From: Vibrio fluvialis
GTDB taxonomy: Bacteria; Pseudomonadota; Gammaproteobacteria; Enterobacterales; Vibrionaceae
Reading direction: 5' to 3'
DNA length: 64,000 nt
NCBI RefSeq assembly: GCF_900460245.1
Contig: NZ_UHIP01000002.1
Location: 1,178,001-1,242,000, forward strand
The stretch's first letter is position 1; each line of letters starts with the position of its first letter. Below are positions 42,712 to 51,681 of the stretch, in pieces. The position numbers and the translations under genes were made by a program. The notes under the pieces were generated by a model. It made no database searches, had not been told where the DNA came from, and saw only the letters and a program-made list of their open reading frames with translations.

Positions 42712-43969
42712 AAGTACGGTGTTATTGATTGATGATGATCAGGATGTGCTCGATTCCTATCAGCACCTGATGGCGATTTCCGGGCTGACTTCAAAAGCGC
42801 ATTTAGATCCTGTTGAGGCTCTGACTCAGCTCTCTGAAGACTGGAATGGCGTGGTGCTGCTGGATATGTACATGCCGACGATGCATGGTATGGACGTGTT
42901 GAAAGCCATTAAGCAGATCGATGAGCGGATCCCGGTGATTGTCGTGACTGGACATGGAGATATCCCTATGGCGGTGGAAGCGGTGAAACTTGGCGCGTGT
43001 GACTTTCTCGAAAAGCCGATTAATCCACCTGTATTGCTGACGCTGGTGAAGCAGCATATTGAGCAGCGCAGGCATTACATCGAGCAAAAGATCTCTTTGG
43101 TCCGTACCGTGAAACGTGAACTGGTCGGCAAATCCGCCCAGATCGAGCGTATTCGCTCGCATGTGACGCAGTATGCGATGTTGGACAATCACATCGCTAT
43201 TTGTGGTGAATCCGGCGTAGGGCGTCATACGATTGCCTATCTGGTGCACCAACTTACTTCTGCTGCGCACAGCAATCCTTTGATTGAACTGGCCGTGACG
43301 GCAGAGACCAGCACCGAACAACTCGATGATAAAGTTAAACAGGCGCAAGGTGGCACGCTGGTTTTGGATAACGTGGAACAGCTCTCTGAAACGATGCAGC
43401 GTCATTTGAGCCGCATTTTGCTGCATCAGGAACGAATGAGCATGCCGAAAGTTCGGGTGATAACTATTATCGGGCCGGATCCGGAGCAATTGATTGCAGA
43501 GGATCGGTTACTGCCGGAGCTCTATTATCTGCTGAATCAAGGCACGATTGACGTGCCGTTGCTGCGTCATCGTCCGGATGATATTGCTGCGTTATTCCAT
43601 TATTTCCTCAAACAAAGCTGTCATAAGCTTGGTAAATCAATGCCTTCGGTTGACAGCAGTTATCTGGCGCTGCTGCGTGCCCATCAATGGCCGGGAAATG
43701 TTCGAGAGCTGCGCAACGTTGCGGAGTTGTATGCCATCGGCATCGTTAAACTGACGGGTAAAGAGCGAATTTACAATCAAGTGGAGATGACCTCTCCGCT
43801 TGATGAACTGGTGGATGATTATGAGAAGCAGATTATCGAAGATGCGTTGTTTCTCTATTCGGGGCGCGTAGCGGATGCGGCCAATTACTTGCAAATCCCG
43901 CGTAAGAAACTCTACCTGCGCATGAAAAAACACGGTCTGGAAAAAGAAGAGTTCAAATCAAAAGGCTGA
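42704..43969 (+). CDS. pgtA: PgtA-like response regulator with degenerate AAA+ domain
   Basis: Activator partner of PgtB. 421 residues: receiver with phospho-acceptor Asp54 (VVLLDMYMP); a central AAA+-like domain with an altered Walker A (GESGVGRH at 168-175, where the usual Lys is Arg), Asp-Asn in place of Asp-Glu in Walker B (LVLDNVEQL), and no GAFTGA loop; and a Fis-type DNA-binding helix-turn-helix at the end (VADAANYLQIPRKKLYLRM). Without GAFTGA it should not work with sigma54, and it probably acts on sigma70 promoters. The stop is next to that of the convergent yhhN gene with no bases between. Confidence 0.9.
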   Translation: MTKSTVLLIDDDQDVLDSYQHLMAISGLTSKAHLDPVEALTQLSEDWNGVVLLDMYMPTMHGMDVLKAIKQIDERIPVIVVTGHGDIPMAVEAVKLGACDFLEKPINPPVLLTLVKQHIEQRRHYIEQKISLVRTVKRELVGKSAQIERIRSHVTQYAMLDNHIAICGESGVGRHTIAYLVHQLTSAAHSNPLIELAVTAETSTEQLDDKVKQAQGGTLVLDNVEQLSETMQRHLSRILLHQERMSMPKVRVITIIGPDPEQLIAEDRLLPELYYLLNQGTIDVPLLRHRPDDIAALFHYFLKQSCHKLGKSMPSVDSSYLALLRAHQWPGNVRELRNVAELYAIGIVKLTGKERIYNQVEMTSPLDELVDDYEKQIIEDALFLYSGRVADAANYLQIPRKKLYLRMKKHGLEKEEFKSKG

Positions 43970-44590
43970 TCAGGAATCGAGTACCGACAGCGTGAGTAGC
44001 GCCTGTGCTGTGTAGTAGGTGAACATCACGACATGGCGCGAGAACTTGGACGACGAGCGGAAACGATCGATAGCCAGCACCAGATCCGACACCATAAAGA
44101 TGCAGGCGCCGGTGAATGCCAGACGGGCGGAACTGCTGTTGTAACTGAGCCAGTATTCTGCGGTGGCGGAGCCCATCGCAACAATAATCAGAATGTAAAT
44201 GGCAACGGGCAACGTCATGGTGCCTAGGTTAGGCAGGAGCAGTAAAAAGGCCAGAATCCCGAGAGCCAGGATCATGACGGGTATCCACCAGGATATGGTG
44301 TTCACCATGCCAATAAAACCAAGAACATAGCAGATGTGGGCAAGCAGGAAGCTGCTCAGGCCGCTGATAAATTTATCTTTGGGAAGAGAAAGCAGTACAT
44401 CGCCAATGGCGGAGAGAATCAAACCACTGAATATCCAGAATGCAAGGTTGGCATCCACCGTCGGATTGAGCGTAATTAGAGCCGCCATCAATAAAACGGG
44501 TAGGGGCTTTGAGCCATAAAATAGCCAACGCGGCCCGCGTTCTATGGTGAACAGGTGAATGCTAGACAGCAGCAGGATGGTTGGCCACAT
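43970..44590 (-). CDS. YhhN/TMEM86-family lysoplasmalogenase-like membrane protein
   Basis: 206 residues with about eight hydrophobic segments. It carries the family pattern WIFSGLILSAIGDVLLSLPKDKFISGLSSFLLAHICYV, read as a split segment at about 70-110, and GACIFMVSDLVLAIDRF near the end, with the conserved acidic residues of the YhhN family. Human TMEM86B in this family is a lysoplasmalogenase; bacterial function is not settled. ATG 44590 has GGGAAA upstream; a longer start (44632) lacks support. It directly abuts the pgtA stop. Confidence 0.8.
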   Translation of the reverse strand: MWPTILLLSSIHLFTIERGPRWLFYGSKPLPVLLMAALITLNPTVDANLAFWIFSGLILSAIGDVLLSLPKDKFISGLSSFLLAHICYVLGFIGMVNTISWWIPVMILALGILAFLLLLPNLGTMTLPVAIYILIIVAMGSATAEYWLSYNSSSARLAFTGACIFMVSDLVLAIDRFRSSSKFSRHVVMFTYYTAQALLTLSVLDS

Positions 44591-44694
44591 GTGATTTCCC
44601 AAAAAATAAAGGCAGCGCGAATGCGCTGCCAAATATTAACAGGAATACTAGGGTTATAGTAGGCCTTTAACTTATTGTTAGCTTTGTCAGAGAC

Positions 44695-45843
44695 TTACAC
44701 TAAAGCACTGGAAAGAATTTCACGTGATTCTTTGAGTGTGATCGCGTGGTTTTCGCCCAGTTTCAGCATGCCGTGACTTTCCAATTGAGCGATGACCGCG
44801 TCAACCGCTTCAGTGTGAGACAAGCCGTGGTCGGCAAACTGAGTCGCTACATTCAGCTCATGATAGAAGGCTTCAATCGCATCGATGGTGCGTTCAGCGA
44901 GATCTGCCGTCTGCTCCAGACCAAATACGTTTTTGCCCATCTGCTCCAGTTTTGCACGTTTCGCTTCAATCTGATTACGCAGTAAAGAAGGTTGAACGAT
45001 AGCCAGAGAACGAGCGTGGTCCACATGCCACAGTGCTGTCAGTTCATGACCAATCATGTGAGTTGCCCAGTCTTGTGGCACCCCAGTACCAATCAGACCG
45101 TTCAGCGCCTGGTTGGCAGTCCACATCAGGTTTGCGCGCCATGAATCGTTGTCACGACCTGCAAAGTTACGGCCCAGCACTAGCAGATTTTTCAGCAACG
45201 TTTCCGCGTAACCGTCTTGAACCATCGCATCAGCTGGCAGAGTGATGTACTGCTCGCATACGTGTACCCAAGCGTCAACGATACCGTTAATCAGTTGGCG
45301 TTCAGGCAAAGTTTTCATCACGTCCGGATCCATTACCGCAAATGTTGGCTGCACGAATTTAGACATAAATGCCAGTTTGTCTTGCGTTTCCGCTTTGGTG
45401 ATTACAGCACCTGAGTTCGATTCCGAACCGGTTGCTGGCAGAGTCAGGATCGCACCGATTGATGTTGCGTCAGACACAGCGTGTTTGCCGGTAAGAATAT
45501 CCCAACCGTCACCGTTGTATTTGGCTGCTGCAGCAACGTATTTAGAACCATCAATAACTGAACCACCACCAACGGCAAGAATGTAGTCGATACCTTGTTC
45601 TTTGACGATCGCGACGGCTTTGTCCAGTGTTTCTTTTGTTGGGTTTGGCTCAACGCCTGAAAATTCGACCCAAGTGTGGTCTTTCAGCGCGGCAACCACT
45701 TGGTCGTAAACGCCGTTACGTTTGATCGAGCCTCCGCCGTAGATCACCAGAACTTTTTGATTTTGTGGAATTTCGTTCTGAATCTTTGCGATTTGCGCCT
45801 GACCAAAATGAATACGTGTAGGGTTAACATAGGTAAATTGCAT
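44695..45843 (-). CDS. yqhD: YqhD-like NADPH-dependent iron/zinc alcohol dehydrogenase
   Basis: Aldehyde reductase of the group III alcohol dehydrogenase family, which clears short-chain and lipid-derived aldehydes. 382 residues. It contains the NADP loop (YGGGSIKRNGVYDQV), the GGGSVIDGSKYVAAAA segment, and metal-binding residues in HVCEQY and MIGHELTALWHVDHARSLAI. I chose ATG 45843 because GAGGTGAG stands just before it; an 83-residue N-terminal extension would run into the opposite-strand regulator gene and has no family match. Divergent from the AraC-type gene (yqhC), as in E. coli. Confidence 0.93.
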   Translation of the reverse strand: MQFTYVNPTRIHFGQAQIAKIQNEIPQNQKVLVIYGGGSIKRNGVYDQVVAALKDHTWVEFSGVEPNPTKETLDKAVAIVKEQGIDYILAVGGGSVIDGSKYVAAAAKYNGDGWDILTGKHAVSDATSIGAILTLPATGSESNSGAVITKAETQDKLAFMSKFVQPTFAVMDPDVMKTLPERQLINGIVDAWVHVCEQYITLPADAMVQDGYAETLLKNLLVLGRNFAGRDNDSWRANLMWTANQALNGLIGTGVPQDWATHMIGHELTALWHVDHARSLAIVQPSLLRNQIEAKRAKLEQMGKNVFGLEQTADLAERTIDAIEAFYHELNVATQFADHGLSHTEAVDAVIAQLESHGMLKLGENHAITLKESREILSSALV

Positions 45844-46047
45844 TGTTCTCACCTCGTGCATCAAAAAAGGGGGAAATTTCCCCCAAAGGCAGTGTTTCCT
45901 GATCCACGCGCTACACATGTTCAGGGAGTTACGAAATGCATAATAGTCTTTGATTGTTACTCTTAATAGAGCGATTCCTGTAAATAAATTGCCTATTTCT
46001 ACAAGATGTGGCAATTTGGCGCGATATTGAATACGGAGTGAACAAGC

Positions 46048-46935
46048 ATGACTGAGTTGGCTGAACTGATGCAACATTATGTTGAGCGTCAATCATTACA
46101 TCAATTAGAAGGCATTGCTGAAACCGAGATTCCGGGCGTCTGGTTTTATCGCAGTAGTGCTGGTAATCAGCGTCGTCCGTTTATCTATCAGTCGGGCATC
46201 ATCATTCTCGGTCAGGGGCAGAAAAACATCCACATCGGACCCAACCCGGTGCAATACGGCCCGAATGACTATTTGGTGGTTGGCGTTCCGATGCCGCTGG
46301 AATGCGAGGCGATTGTCGAAGATGGCAAACCCATGTTGGGTTTGAGTATCGATATTGATCATTCGATTCTGCTTAAACAGGTCGACATGTTGGAACAGGC
46401 AGGTTTCAAACCGTGCAATCAGGATAAAGAGAATCAGTGTGGCCTGAAATCGGTGCGAATGGGTGAAGAGATGCTCAATACCTGTAAACGATTAATGAAT
46501 GCTCTCAATGACGGTTTGGAAGCGCAAATTCTCGGTTCGTCACTGATGGAAGAGATGGTGTATCGTGCGTTGACCAGTTGCGAAGGCCATGTTTTGTTCG
46601 ACCTGGCCCATCATGAGGGGCATTACGCACGTGTTGCGAAAGCGCTGAGTAAAGTGCACCGCGAATATGATCAGCAGTTAACGGTGCAATTACTGGCGGA
46701 AGAGGCCAATATGAGCGTCTCTGCGTTCCATCAGGCATTTCGCGGTGTGACGATGGAATCGCCTTTGCAGTACCTGAAAAAAGTTCGCTTGAATAAAGCG
46801 AAAGAGTTGATTCAGGTTGAAGGCAAACGGGTGAACGATGCGGCGCGTTTAGTTGGTTACACCAGTCCGTCGCAGTTCAGTCGCGAATATAAACGTCATT
46901 TTAATGAAACGCCACGAGGTGCCAAAGCGGCATAA
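46048..46935 (+). CDS. yqhC: YqhC-like AraC-family regulator
   Basis: 295 residues: N-terminal AraC-N cupin-like ligand domain (about 25-165; YQSGIIILGQGQKNIHIG, NDYLVVGVPMPLECE) and a C-terminal double helix-turn-helix (about 190-290; LAEEANMSVSAFHQAFRGVT...SPLQYLKKVRLNKA, VNDAARLVGYTSPSQFSREYKRHF). The divergent neighbour is yqhD, the gene its E. coli homologue activates in response to aldehydes. The ATG at 46048 follows CGGAG with suitable spacing. Confidence 0.9.
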   Translation: MTELAELMQHYVERQSLHQLEGIAETEIPGVWFYRSSAGNQRRPFIYQSGIIILGQGQKNIHIGPNPVQYGPNDYLVVGVPMPLECEAIVEDGKPMLGLSIDIDHSILLKQVDMLEQAGFKPCNQDKENQCGLKSVRMGEEMLNTCKRLMNALNDGLEAQILGSSLMEEMVYRALTSCEGHVLFDLAHHEGHYARVAKALSKVHREYDQQLTVQLLAEEANMSVSAFHQAFRGVTMESPLQYLKKVRLNKAKELIQVEGKRVNDAARLVGYTSPSQFSREYKRHFNETPRGAKAA

Positions 46936-47288
46936 AAGGGGAAGTGTATCTGCGAATGTTTACTCTTTTCTAACATTTGCATCGCGACCATACTCTCTCT
47001 ACCCCTATAGAGCATTCGATGTGCTCCTGATTGAGATGCCCGTATTTATCGTTAGATACGGGCTTTTTTTTGTTTCCATGAATACCAAAAATTTAGTTGT
47101 TGCTGCAAATTAACACTGTGACATTTGTGTGATTTGGCGTTCTGTTTGCGAGTGATTTTGAAGTTTTGCACTTTACTCGGTGCCAAATTCGCCAACTCAC
47201 CTAAAGTTGTTTTACGAAAAAAATTAAAGTTTTCAGAGTAAGGACTGAAAGCTTTATTCCCGTGAAACAATAACTTAAGGAAATGAAA
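46936..47288. other. Intergenic region yqhC to chitodextrinase gene
   Basis: About 350 bases. It holds the yqhC-side terminator at 47038-47071 and, after it, an AT-rich stretch that should contain the chitodextrinase promoter. I found no clear CRP palindrome: the sequence TGTGA-N6-TGTGA near 47117-47132 is a direct and not an inverted arrangement. No gene seen here. Confidence 0.5.
47038..47071 (+). terminator. Terminator after yqhC
   Basis: Stem GCCCGTAT (47038-47045) with ATACGGGC (47056-47063), 10-base loop, followed by eight T. It lies about 100 bases beyond the yqhC stop. Confidence 0.85.
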
Positions 47289-50200
47289 ATGCGCTTAGAT
47301 CGAGCTAAGGTGACGAAGAGTATCTTTACTCTCAGCACTTTGACGGCTTCGTGCCTGATGGCGTTCAACAGCTATGCAGCGGTAGATTGTTCTTCGCTAA
47401 ATGAGTGGCAAGCTGGCACCATTTACAATGGCGGTGATCAGGTTCAATACAAGGGTTCAGCTTATCAGGCCAATTACTGGACTCAAAACCAAGACCCGGA
47501 GCAATTCTCGGGCGATTACGCACAGTGGAAACTTCTCGACACTTGTACGACTGGCGGCGGCAGCGAAAACCAAGCGCCATCGGCAACGTTAACTTCTCCT
47601 TCGGCAACAGATGCGCTGACGGTGGGTGATGCGGTCACGCTGGCTGCGAATGCAGCAGACAGCGATGGCACTGTCGCCAACGTAGATTTTCTGGTGGACG
47701 GCGTTGTAGTCGGTCAGGCAACGTCAGCACCTTACAGCGTTGTTTGGACAGCGGTTACAGGCAGTCATCAAATCAGCGCCATTGCGTATGATGATAAAGG
47801 TCTGGCGAGCGTTGCGAGCCAAGTTACGGTATCGGTTAGTGACAGTACACAACCGGGTAATGAAGCGCCGAGTGTGAGCCTGGCCTTGTCTGCGACGAGC
47901 GTCGATGTCGGCGGCGTAGTGACCTTAACCGCTAATGCGGCCGATGCTGATGGCACGGTAGATAAAGTTGATTTCTATGTGGCCGGCACGCTGGTTGGCA
48001 CCGCCGCCACTGCGCCTTACACACTCGACTACACAACGACCAAATCCGGCTCACTGGCAGTCTTTGCACGCGCAACAGACAACCTGGGCGCAACAACTGA
48101 CTCGGCGCTAAGCACTCTGAGCGTGGCGGCAGGGCCTGTGGTGAGTAATTGTCGTCCGGATGGTCTGTATCAAACCGAAGGGGTAAACGTACCTTACTGT
48201 ACGGTTTACGATGAAGATGGCCGCGAGAAAATGGGCGCGGACCACCCACGCCGTGTCATTGGCTACTTCACCAGTTGGCGTGCCGGAGACGACGATCAAA
48301 CGGCGTATCTGGTTAAAGATATTCCTTGGGAACAGCTCACACACATTAACTATGCCTTCGTCAGTATCGGTTCAGATGGCAAAGTGAACATCGGGGATGT
48401 TAATGATCCGAATAACGCAGCAGTGGGAAAAGAGTGGAATGGTGTTGAGATTGACCCGACACTTGGCTTCAAAGGGCACTTCGGTGCGCTGGCCACATAC
48501 AAGCAGAAATACGGTGTGAAAACGCTGATTTCGATTGGCGGTTGGGCAGAAACCGGCGGTCATTTTGATAACAGTGGTAACCGTGTTGCGGACGGCGGCT
48601 TCTACACCATGACGACCAATGCTGACGGTTCAATCAACCAGCAAGGTATCGAAACATTCGCCAATTCAGCCGTAGAAATGATGCGTAAATATCGTTTTGA
48701 TGGTCTGGATATCGACTACGAATACCCAACGTCGATGGCTGGCGCGGGTAACCCGGACGACAAAGCTTTCTCTGAATCTCGTCGTGCTTACCTGATGAAT
48801 TCCTACCACGAATTGATGCGTGTGCTGCGTGAAAAACTGGATGTCGCCAGCTCGCAAGATGGCACGCACTACATGCTGACCATTGCGGCGCCTTCCTCAG
48901 CTTACTTACTGCGCGGCATGGAAACCATGGCGGTGACGAAGTACCTCGACTACGTCAACATCATGTCTTATGACTTACACGGTGCGTGGAACGATCACGT
49001 GGGTCACAACGCCGCGCTGTATGACACAGGTAAAGATTCTGAACTGGCACAGTGGAACGTGTACGGCACTGCGCAGTATAGCGGCATTGGTTATCTGAAC
49101 ACCGACTGGGCATTCCACTATTTCCGTGGTTCGATGCCTGCGGGACGTATCAACATCGGTGTTCCGTACTATACCCGTGGCTGGCAAGGCGTAACGGGTG
49201 GTGACAATGGCTTATGGGGGCGTGCTGCGTTGCCTAATCAGAGCGACTGTCCGGCTGGAACTGGTGAAGGTGAGAAGAACAACTGTGGTTACGGCGCAAC
49301 AGGCCTGGACAACATGTGGCATGACGTTAACGCCGCTGGCGATGAAATGGGCGCGGGTTCTAACCCAATGTGGCATGCGAAGAACCTGGAGCATGGTATT
49401 TGGGGTTCTTACCTGGCCGCCTATGGTCTGGATCCGGCAACGGCTCCGCTGGTGGGCACCTATGCGCGTCATTACGATAACGTAGCGGTAGCGCCTTGGC
49501 TGTGGAATGCGGAGAAGAAAGTCTTCCTTTCAACTGAAGACAAGCAGTCTATCGATGTCAAAGCGGATTACGTTATCGATAAAGAGATCGGCGGCATCAT
49601 GTTCTGGGAACTGGCGGGCGATTACAACTGTTACGTGTTGGACGCGAATGGTCAGCGCACCAGTGTGGATGCCTCTGAGCAGGCGTGTGCAAGCGGTCAG
49701 GGTGAATACCACATGGGTAACACGATGACCAAAGCCATCTACGACAAGTTCAAAGTGGCGACGCCATACGGTAACAAAGTCGCGACTGGCGCGATCCCTA
49801 CAGAAACCGTGGACATCACTGTTTCGATTGCCGGCTTTAAAGTGGGTGATCAGAACTATCCGATCAACCCGAAAATTACCTTCACCAACAACAGCGGTGT
49901 GGAGATCCCAGGAGGTACAGAGTTCCAGTTTGATATCCCGGTTTCTTCGCCAGACAATGCCAAAGATCAATCAGGCGCAGGCCTGAGTGTGATTGCTTCA
50001 GGCCATACTCGCGCTGACAATATCGGAGGACTGGATGGTACGATGCACCGCGTTGCGTTCTCTCTGCCAGCGTGGAAAACACTGCCAGCAGGCGATAGCT
50101 ATGAGTTGGATATGGTGTATTACCTGCCAATCTCCGGCCCAGCTAACTACAGCGTGAAGATCAACGGCGTGGACTACGCATTCAAGTTTGAGCAGCCTGA

Positions 50201-50435
50201 GCTACCTGTTGCTGATTTGTCTGCGGGTAACGGCGGTAACACTGGCGGTGGTGATACGGGTGGTGGTACGACTCAACCGGGTGATGTAGTTGAGTGGGTT
50301 CCGGGATCAACACAAGTCAGCAATGGCACAACAGTTAGCTATAGCGGTAAATGCTTTATCGCGAAAAACAGCCCTGGTGTGTGGGAAAGCCCAACACAAA
50401 CCAACTGGTTCTGGGAAGAGGTCACCTGTCCTTAA
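47289..50435 (+). CDS. endoI: Secreted/periplasmic chitodextrinase (GH18, EndoI type)
   Basis: Cuts soluble chitin oligosaccharides. About 1048 residues. Order: signal peptide (ends near NSYAA); N-terminal CBM5/12-type carbohydrate-binding module ([22 protein letters not shown], about 35-80); two bacterial Ig-like domains (about 90-275); GH18 catalytic domain (about 295-800) with DGLDIDYE, whose last Glu is about residue 478; a chitinase C-terminal beta domain (about 830-960); a Gly/Thr linker; and a C-terminal CBM5 ([24 protein letters not shown]). The length and order fit the V. furnissii EndoI/V. cholerae chitodextrinase family. ATG 47289 has AGGA 8 bases before it; ATG 47283 is possible but only 2 bases from it. 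Confidence 0.92.
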   Translation: MRLDRAKVTKSIFTLSTLTASCLMAFNSYAAVDCSSLNEWQAGTIYNGGDQVQYKGSAYQANYWTQNQDPEQFSGDYAQWKLLDTCTTGGGSENQAPSATLTSPSATDALTVGDAVTLAANAADSDGTVANVDFLVDGVVVGQATSAPYSVVWTAVTGSHQISAIAYDDKGLASVASQVTVSVSDSTQPGNEAPSVSLALSATSVDVGGVVTLTANAADADGTVDKVDFYVAGTLVGTAATAPYTLDYTTTKSGSLAVFARATDNLGATTDSALSTLSVAAGPVVSNCRPDGLYQTEGVNVPYCTVYDEDGREKMGADHPRRVIGYFTSWRAGDDDQTAYLVKDIPWEQLTHINYAFVSIGSDGKVNIGDVNDPNNAAVGKEWNGVEIDPTLGFKGHFGALATYKQKYGVKTLISIGGWAETGGHFDNSGNRVADGGFYTMTTNADGSINQQGIETFANSAVEMMRKYRFDGLDIDYEYPTSMAGAGNPDDKAFSESRRAYLMNSYHELMRVLREKLDVASSQDGTHYMLTIAAPSSAYLLRGMETMAVTKYLDYVNIMSYDLHGAWNDHVGHNAALYDTGKDSELAQWNVYGTAQYSGIGYLNTDWAFHYFRGSMPAGRINIGVPYYTRGWQGVTGGDNGLWGRAALPNQSDCPAGTGEGEKNNCGYGATGLDNMWHDVNAAGDEMGAGSNPMWHAKNLEHGIWGSYLAAYGLDPATAPLVGTYARHYDNVAVAPWLWNAEKKVFLSTEDKQSIDVKADYVIDKEIGGIMFWELAGDYNCYVLDANGQRTSVDASEQACASGQGEYHMGNTMTKAIYDKFKVATPYGNKVATGAIPTETVDITVSIAGFKVGDQNYPINPKITFTNNSGVEIPGGTEFQFDIPVSSPDNAKDQSGAGLSVIASGHTRADNIGGLDGTMHRVAFSLPAWKTLPAGDSYELDMVYYLPISGPANYSVKINGVDYAFKFEQPELPVADLSAGNGGNTGGGDTGGGTTQPGDVVEWVPGSTQVSNGTTVSYSGKCFIAKNSPGVWESPTQTNWFWEEVTCP

Positions 50436-50453
50436 TGGGTAGATGAGTCCATG

Positions 50454-50480
50454 AAAACCGCCTTTCGAGGCGGTTTTTTT
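50454..50480 (+). terminator. Terminator after the chitodextrinase gene
   Basis: Stem AAAACCGCC (50454-50462) with GGCGGTTTT (50469-50477), loop TTTCGA, T-rich tail. It ends the endoI transcript before the next gene's leader. Confidence 0.85.
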
Positions 50481-50538
50481 ATTTTTCTATCTGAAAACTG
50501 CGAAAGAATGACTTATGTTGACTATATTGTCATTTAAG

Positions 50539-50667
50539 GGCGGTGGTAAGTCTACTGCCAGCCTCAGTGTGAACAGAAAATCCCAACAAGAAGTTGCCGC
50601 TTAGCAACCGAGTGGTTCGGTTCGTCGCACCACAAACACCCCGTAAAGCGTTTTACAAGGAGGGGGT
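50539..50667 (+). promoter_or_regulatory. Candidate structured 5' leader with possible sequestration of the ribosome site
   Basis: Hand folding gives four hairpins in 130 bases: GGCGGTGG/CTACTGCC (50539-50546/50552-50559, with G-U pairs), GTTGC/GCAAC (50593-50597/50604-50608), GTGGT/ACCAC (50612-50616/50629-50633) and GTAAA/TTTAC (50643-50647/50652-50656). In addition ACCCC (50638-50642) can pair with GGGGT (50663-50667), which includes the strong Shine-Dalgarno AAGGAGGGGG. This would be a translation switch. I cannot match it to a known riboswitch class. Confidence 0.35.
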
Positions 50668-51636
50668 ATGGCGAAATATCGACAAGCGTTGCCGCAGCTG
50701 CAACACAGTTTCTTTATGACGGATGGTGGCCTTGAAACCACGCTTATCTATCTCGACAATTGTGAACTTCCGTATTTCGCGGCGTTCCTGTTGTTCCAGT
50801 CTGAAGAGGGAGAAGAGGCGCTGCGGCGCTACTTCAAATCTTATGCTGAACTTGCTCGCAAACACGAAATTGGTTTGATCCTGGAAACCGCTACCTGGCG
50901 TTCCAATCCATACTGGGGCGGAATTCTGGGGTACAGTCTGGCAGAGCTGGAAGAAGAGAATCGTAAGGCCGTCAGTTTGCTGCTGGATGTGCGTCAGGAA
51001 TATGAGTCATCACATACACCAGTGGTCATCAGTGGCTGCATTGGTCCGCGAGGGGACGGCTATGTCGCCGAAGAGCGAATGTCTGACGAGGAAGCCGAGG
51101 ATTACCACGAATTTCAGATCCATACGTTTGCGGAAACGGCGGCGGATATGGTCACCGCATTGACACTGACCTACGCTGATGAAGCGATCGGCATAGTACG
51201 CGCAGCCAAACGCATGCACATACCGGTTGTCATTTCATTTACCGTCGAAACGGACGGGCGTCTCCCATCGGGTCAATTACTCTCAGCGGCGATTCAACAG
51301 GTCGACCTGGAAACCCAATTCTATCCGGCTTATTACATGATTAATTGCGCCCATCCGCAGCATTTTATCGCTGCGGTCAGCACCGACGATCTTTGGGTCA
51401 GGCGAATTCATGGTGTTCGTGCCAATGCCTCCAAACTGAGTCATTCTGAACTCAATGAATGTGAAGAACTGGATGATGGTGATCCGGTAGAGCTGAGCGA
51501 GGATTACAGTCGGCTGCTAGGTAAGCAGCTGACTAACGTTAATATTGTCGGTGGATGTTGTGGGACCGATCAACGGCACGTTGATCATATTGTGTCGGCG
51601 TGTCTGCCAGTATTTCTGCGTAGAGCTAGCTCATGA
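50668..51636 (+). CDS. Homocysteine S-methyltransferase family protein
   Basis: 322 residues. It has the zinc-binding Cys pair of the family at the C-terminus (GGCCGTDQRH) and the third Cys in YMINCAHPQH. The N-terminal MTDGGLETTLIY and LILETATWRSN are also family marks. Members transfer methyl groups to homocysteine from S-methylmethionine, S-adenosylmethionine or betaine; this member's donor is unknown. An unusually strong ribosome site (AAGGAGGGGG) precedes ATG 50668 and may be masked by a leader hairpin. It is convergent with glgC. Confidence 0.85.
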   Translation: MAKYRQALPQLQHSFFMTDGGLETTLIYLDNCELPYFAAFLLFQSEEGEEALRRYFKSYAELARKHEIGLILETATWRSNPYWGGILGYSLAELEEENRKAVSLLLDVRQEYESSHTPVVISGCIGPRGDGYVAEERMSDEEAEDYHEFQIHTFAETAADMVTALTLTYADEAIGIVRAAKRMHIPVVISFTVETDGRLPSGQLLSAAIQQVDLETQFYPAYYMINCAHPQHFIAAVSTDDLWVRRIHGVRANASKLSHSELNECEELDDGDPVELSEDYSRLLGKQLTNVNIVGGCCGTDQRHVDHIVSACLPVFLRRASS

Positions 51637-51640
51637 ATGA

Positions 51641-51671
51641 CTAAGCCTTAACGCACGCTGTTAAGGCTTAG
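51641..51671. terminator. Hairpin between the methyltransferase gene and glgC
   Basis: 12-bp perfect stem CTAAGCCTTAAC (51641-51652) with GTTAAGGCTTAG (51660-51671), 7-base loop, between two convergent genes. No strong T-run follows on either strand, so it may be an RNA-stabilising end as much as a terminator. Confidence 0.6.
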
Positions 51672-51681
51672 ATGAGGTCAG

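Noticed and set aside
45844..46092. A longer N-terminus for yqhD (83 extra residues)
   Set aside because: It lacks family match, would run into the divergent yqhC gene, and the ATG at 45843 has a good ribosome site.
47110..47135. TGTGACATTTGTGTGA before the chitodextrinase gene as a CRP site
   Set aside because: The two TGTGA boxes are in direct and not inverted order; the second half matches the CRP half-site TCACA at only two of five positions.
50539..50667. Assigning the methyltransferase leader to a known riboswitch (SAM, SAH, cobalamin or glycine)
   Set aside because: I could not find the conserved cores of any of these classes; only hairpins by hand folding support a structured leader, so it is kept as a candidate of unknown class.
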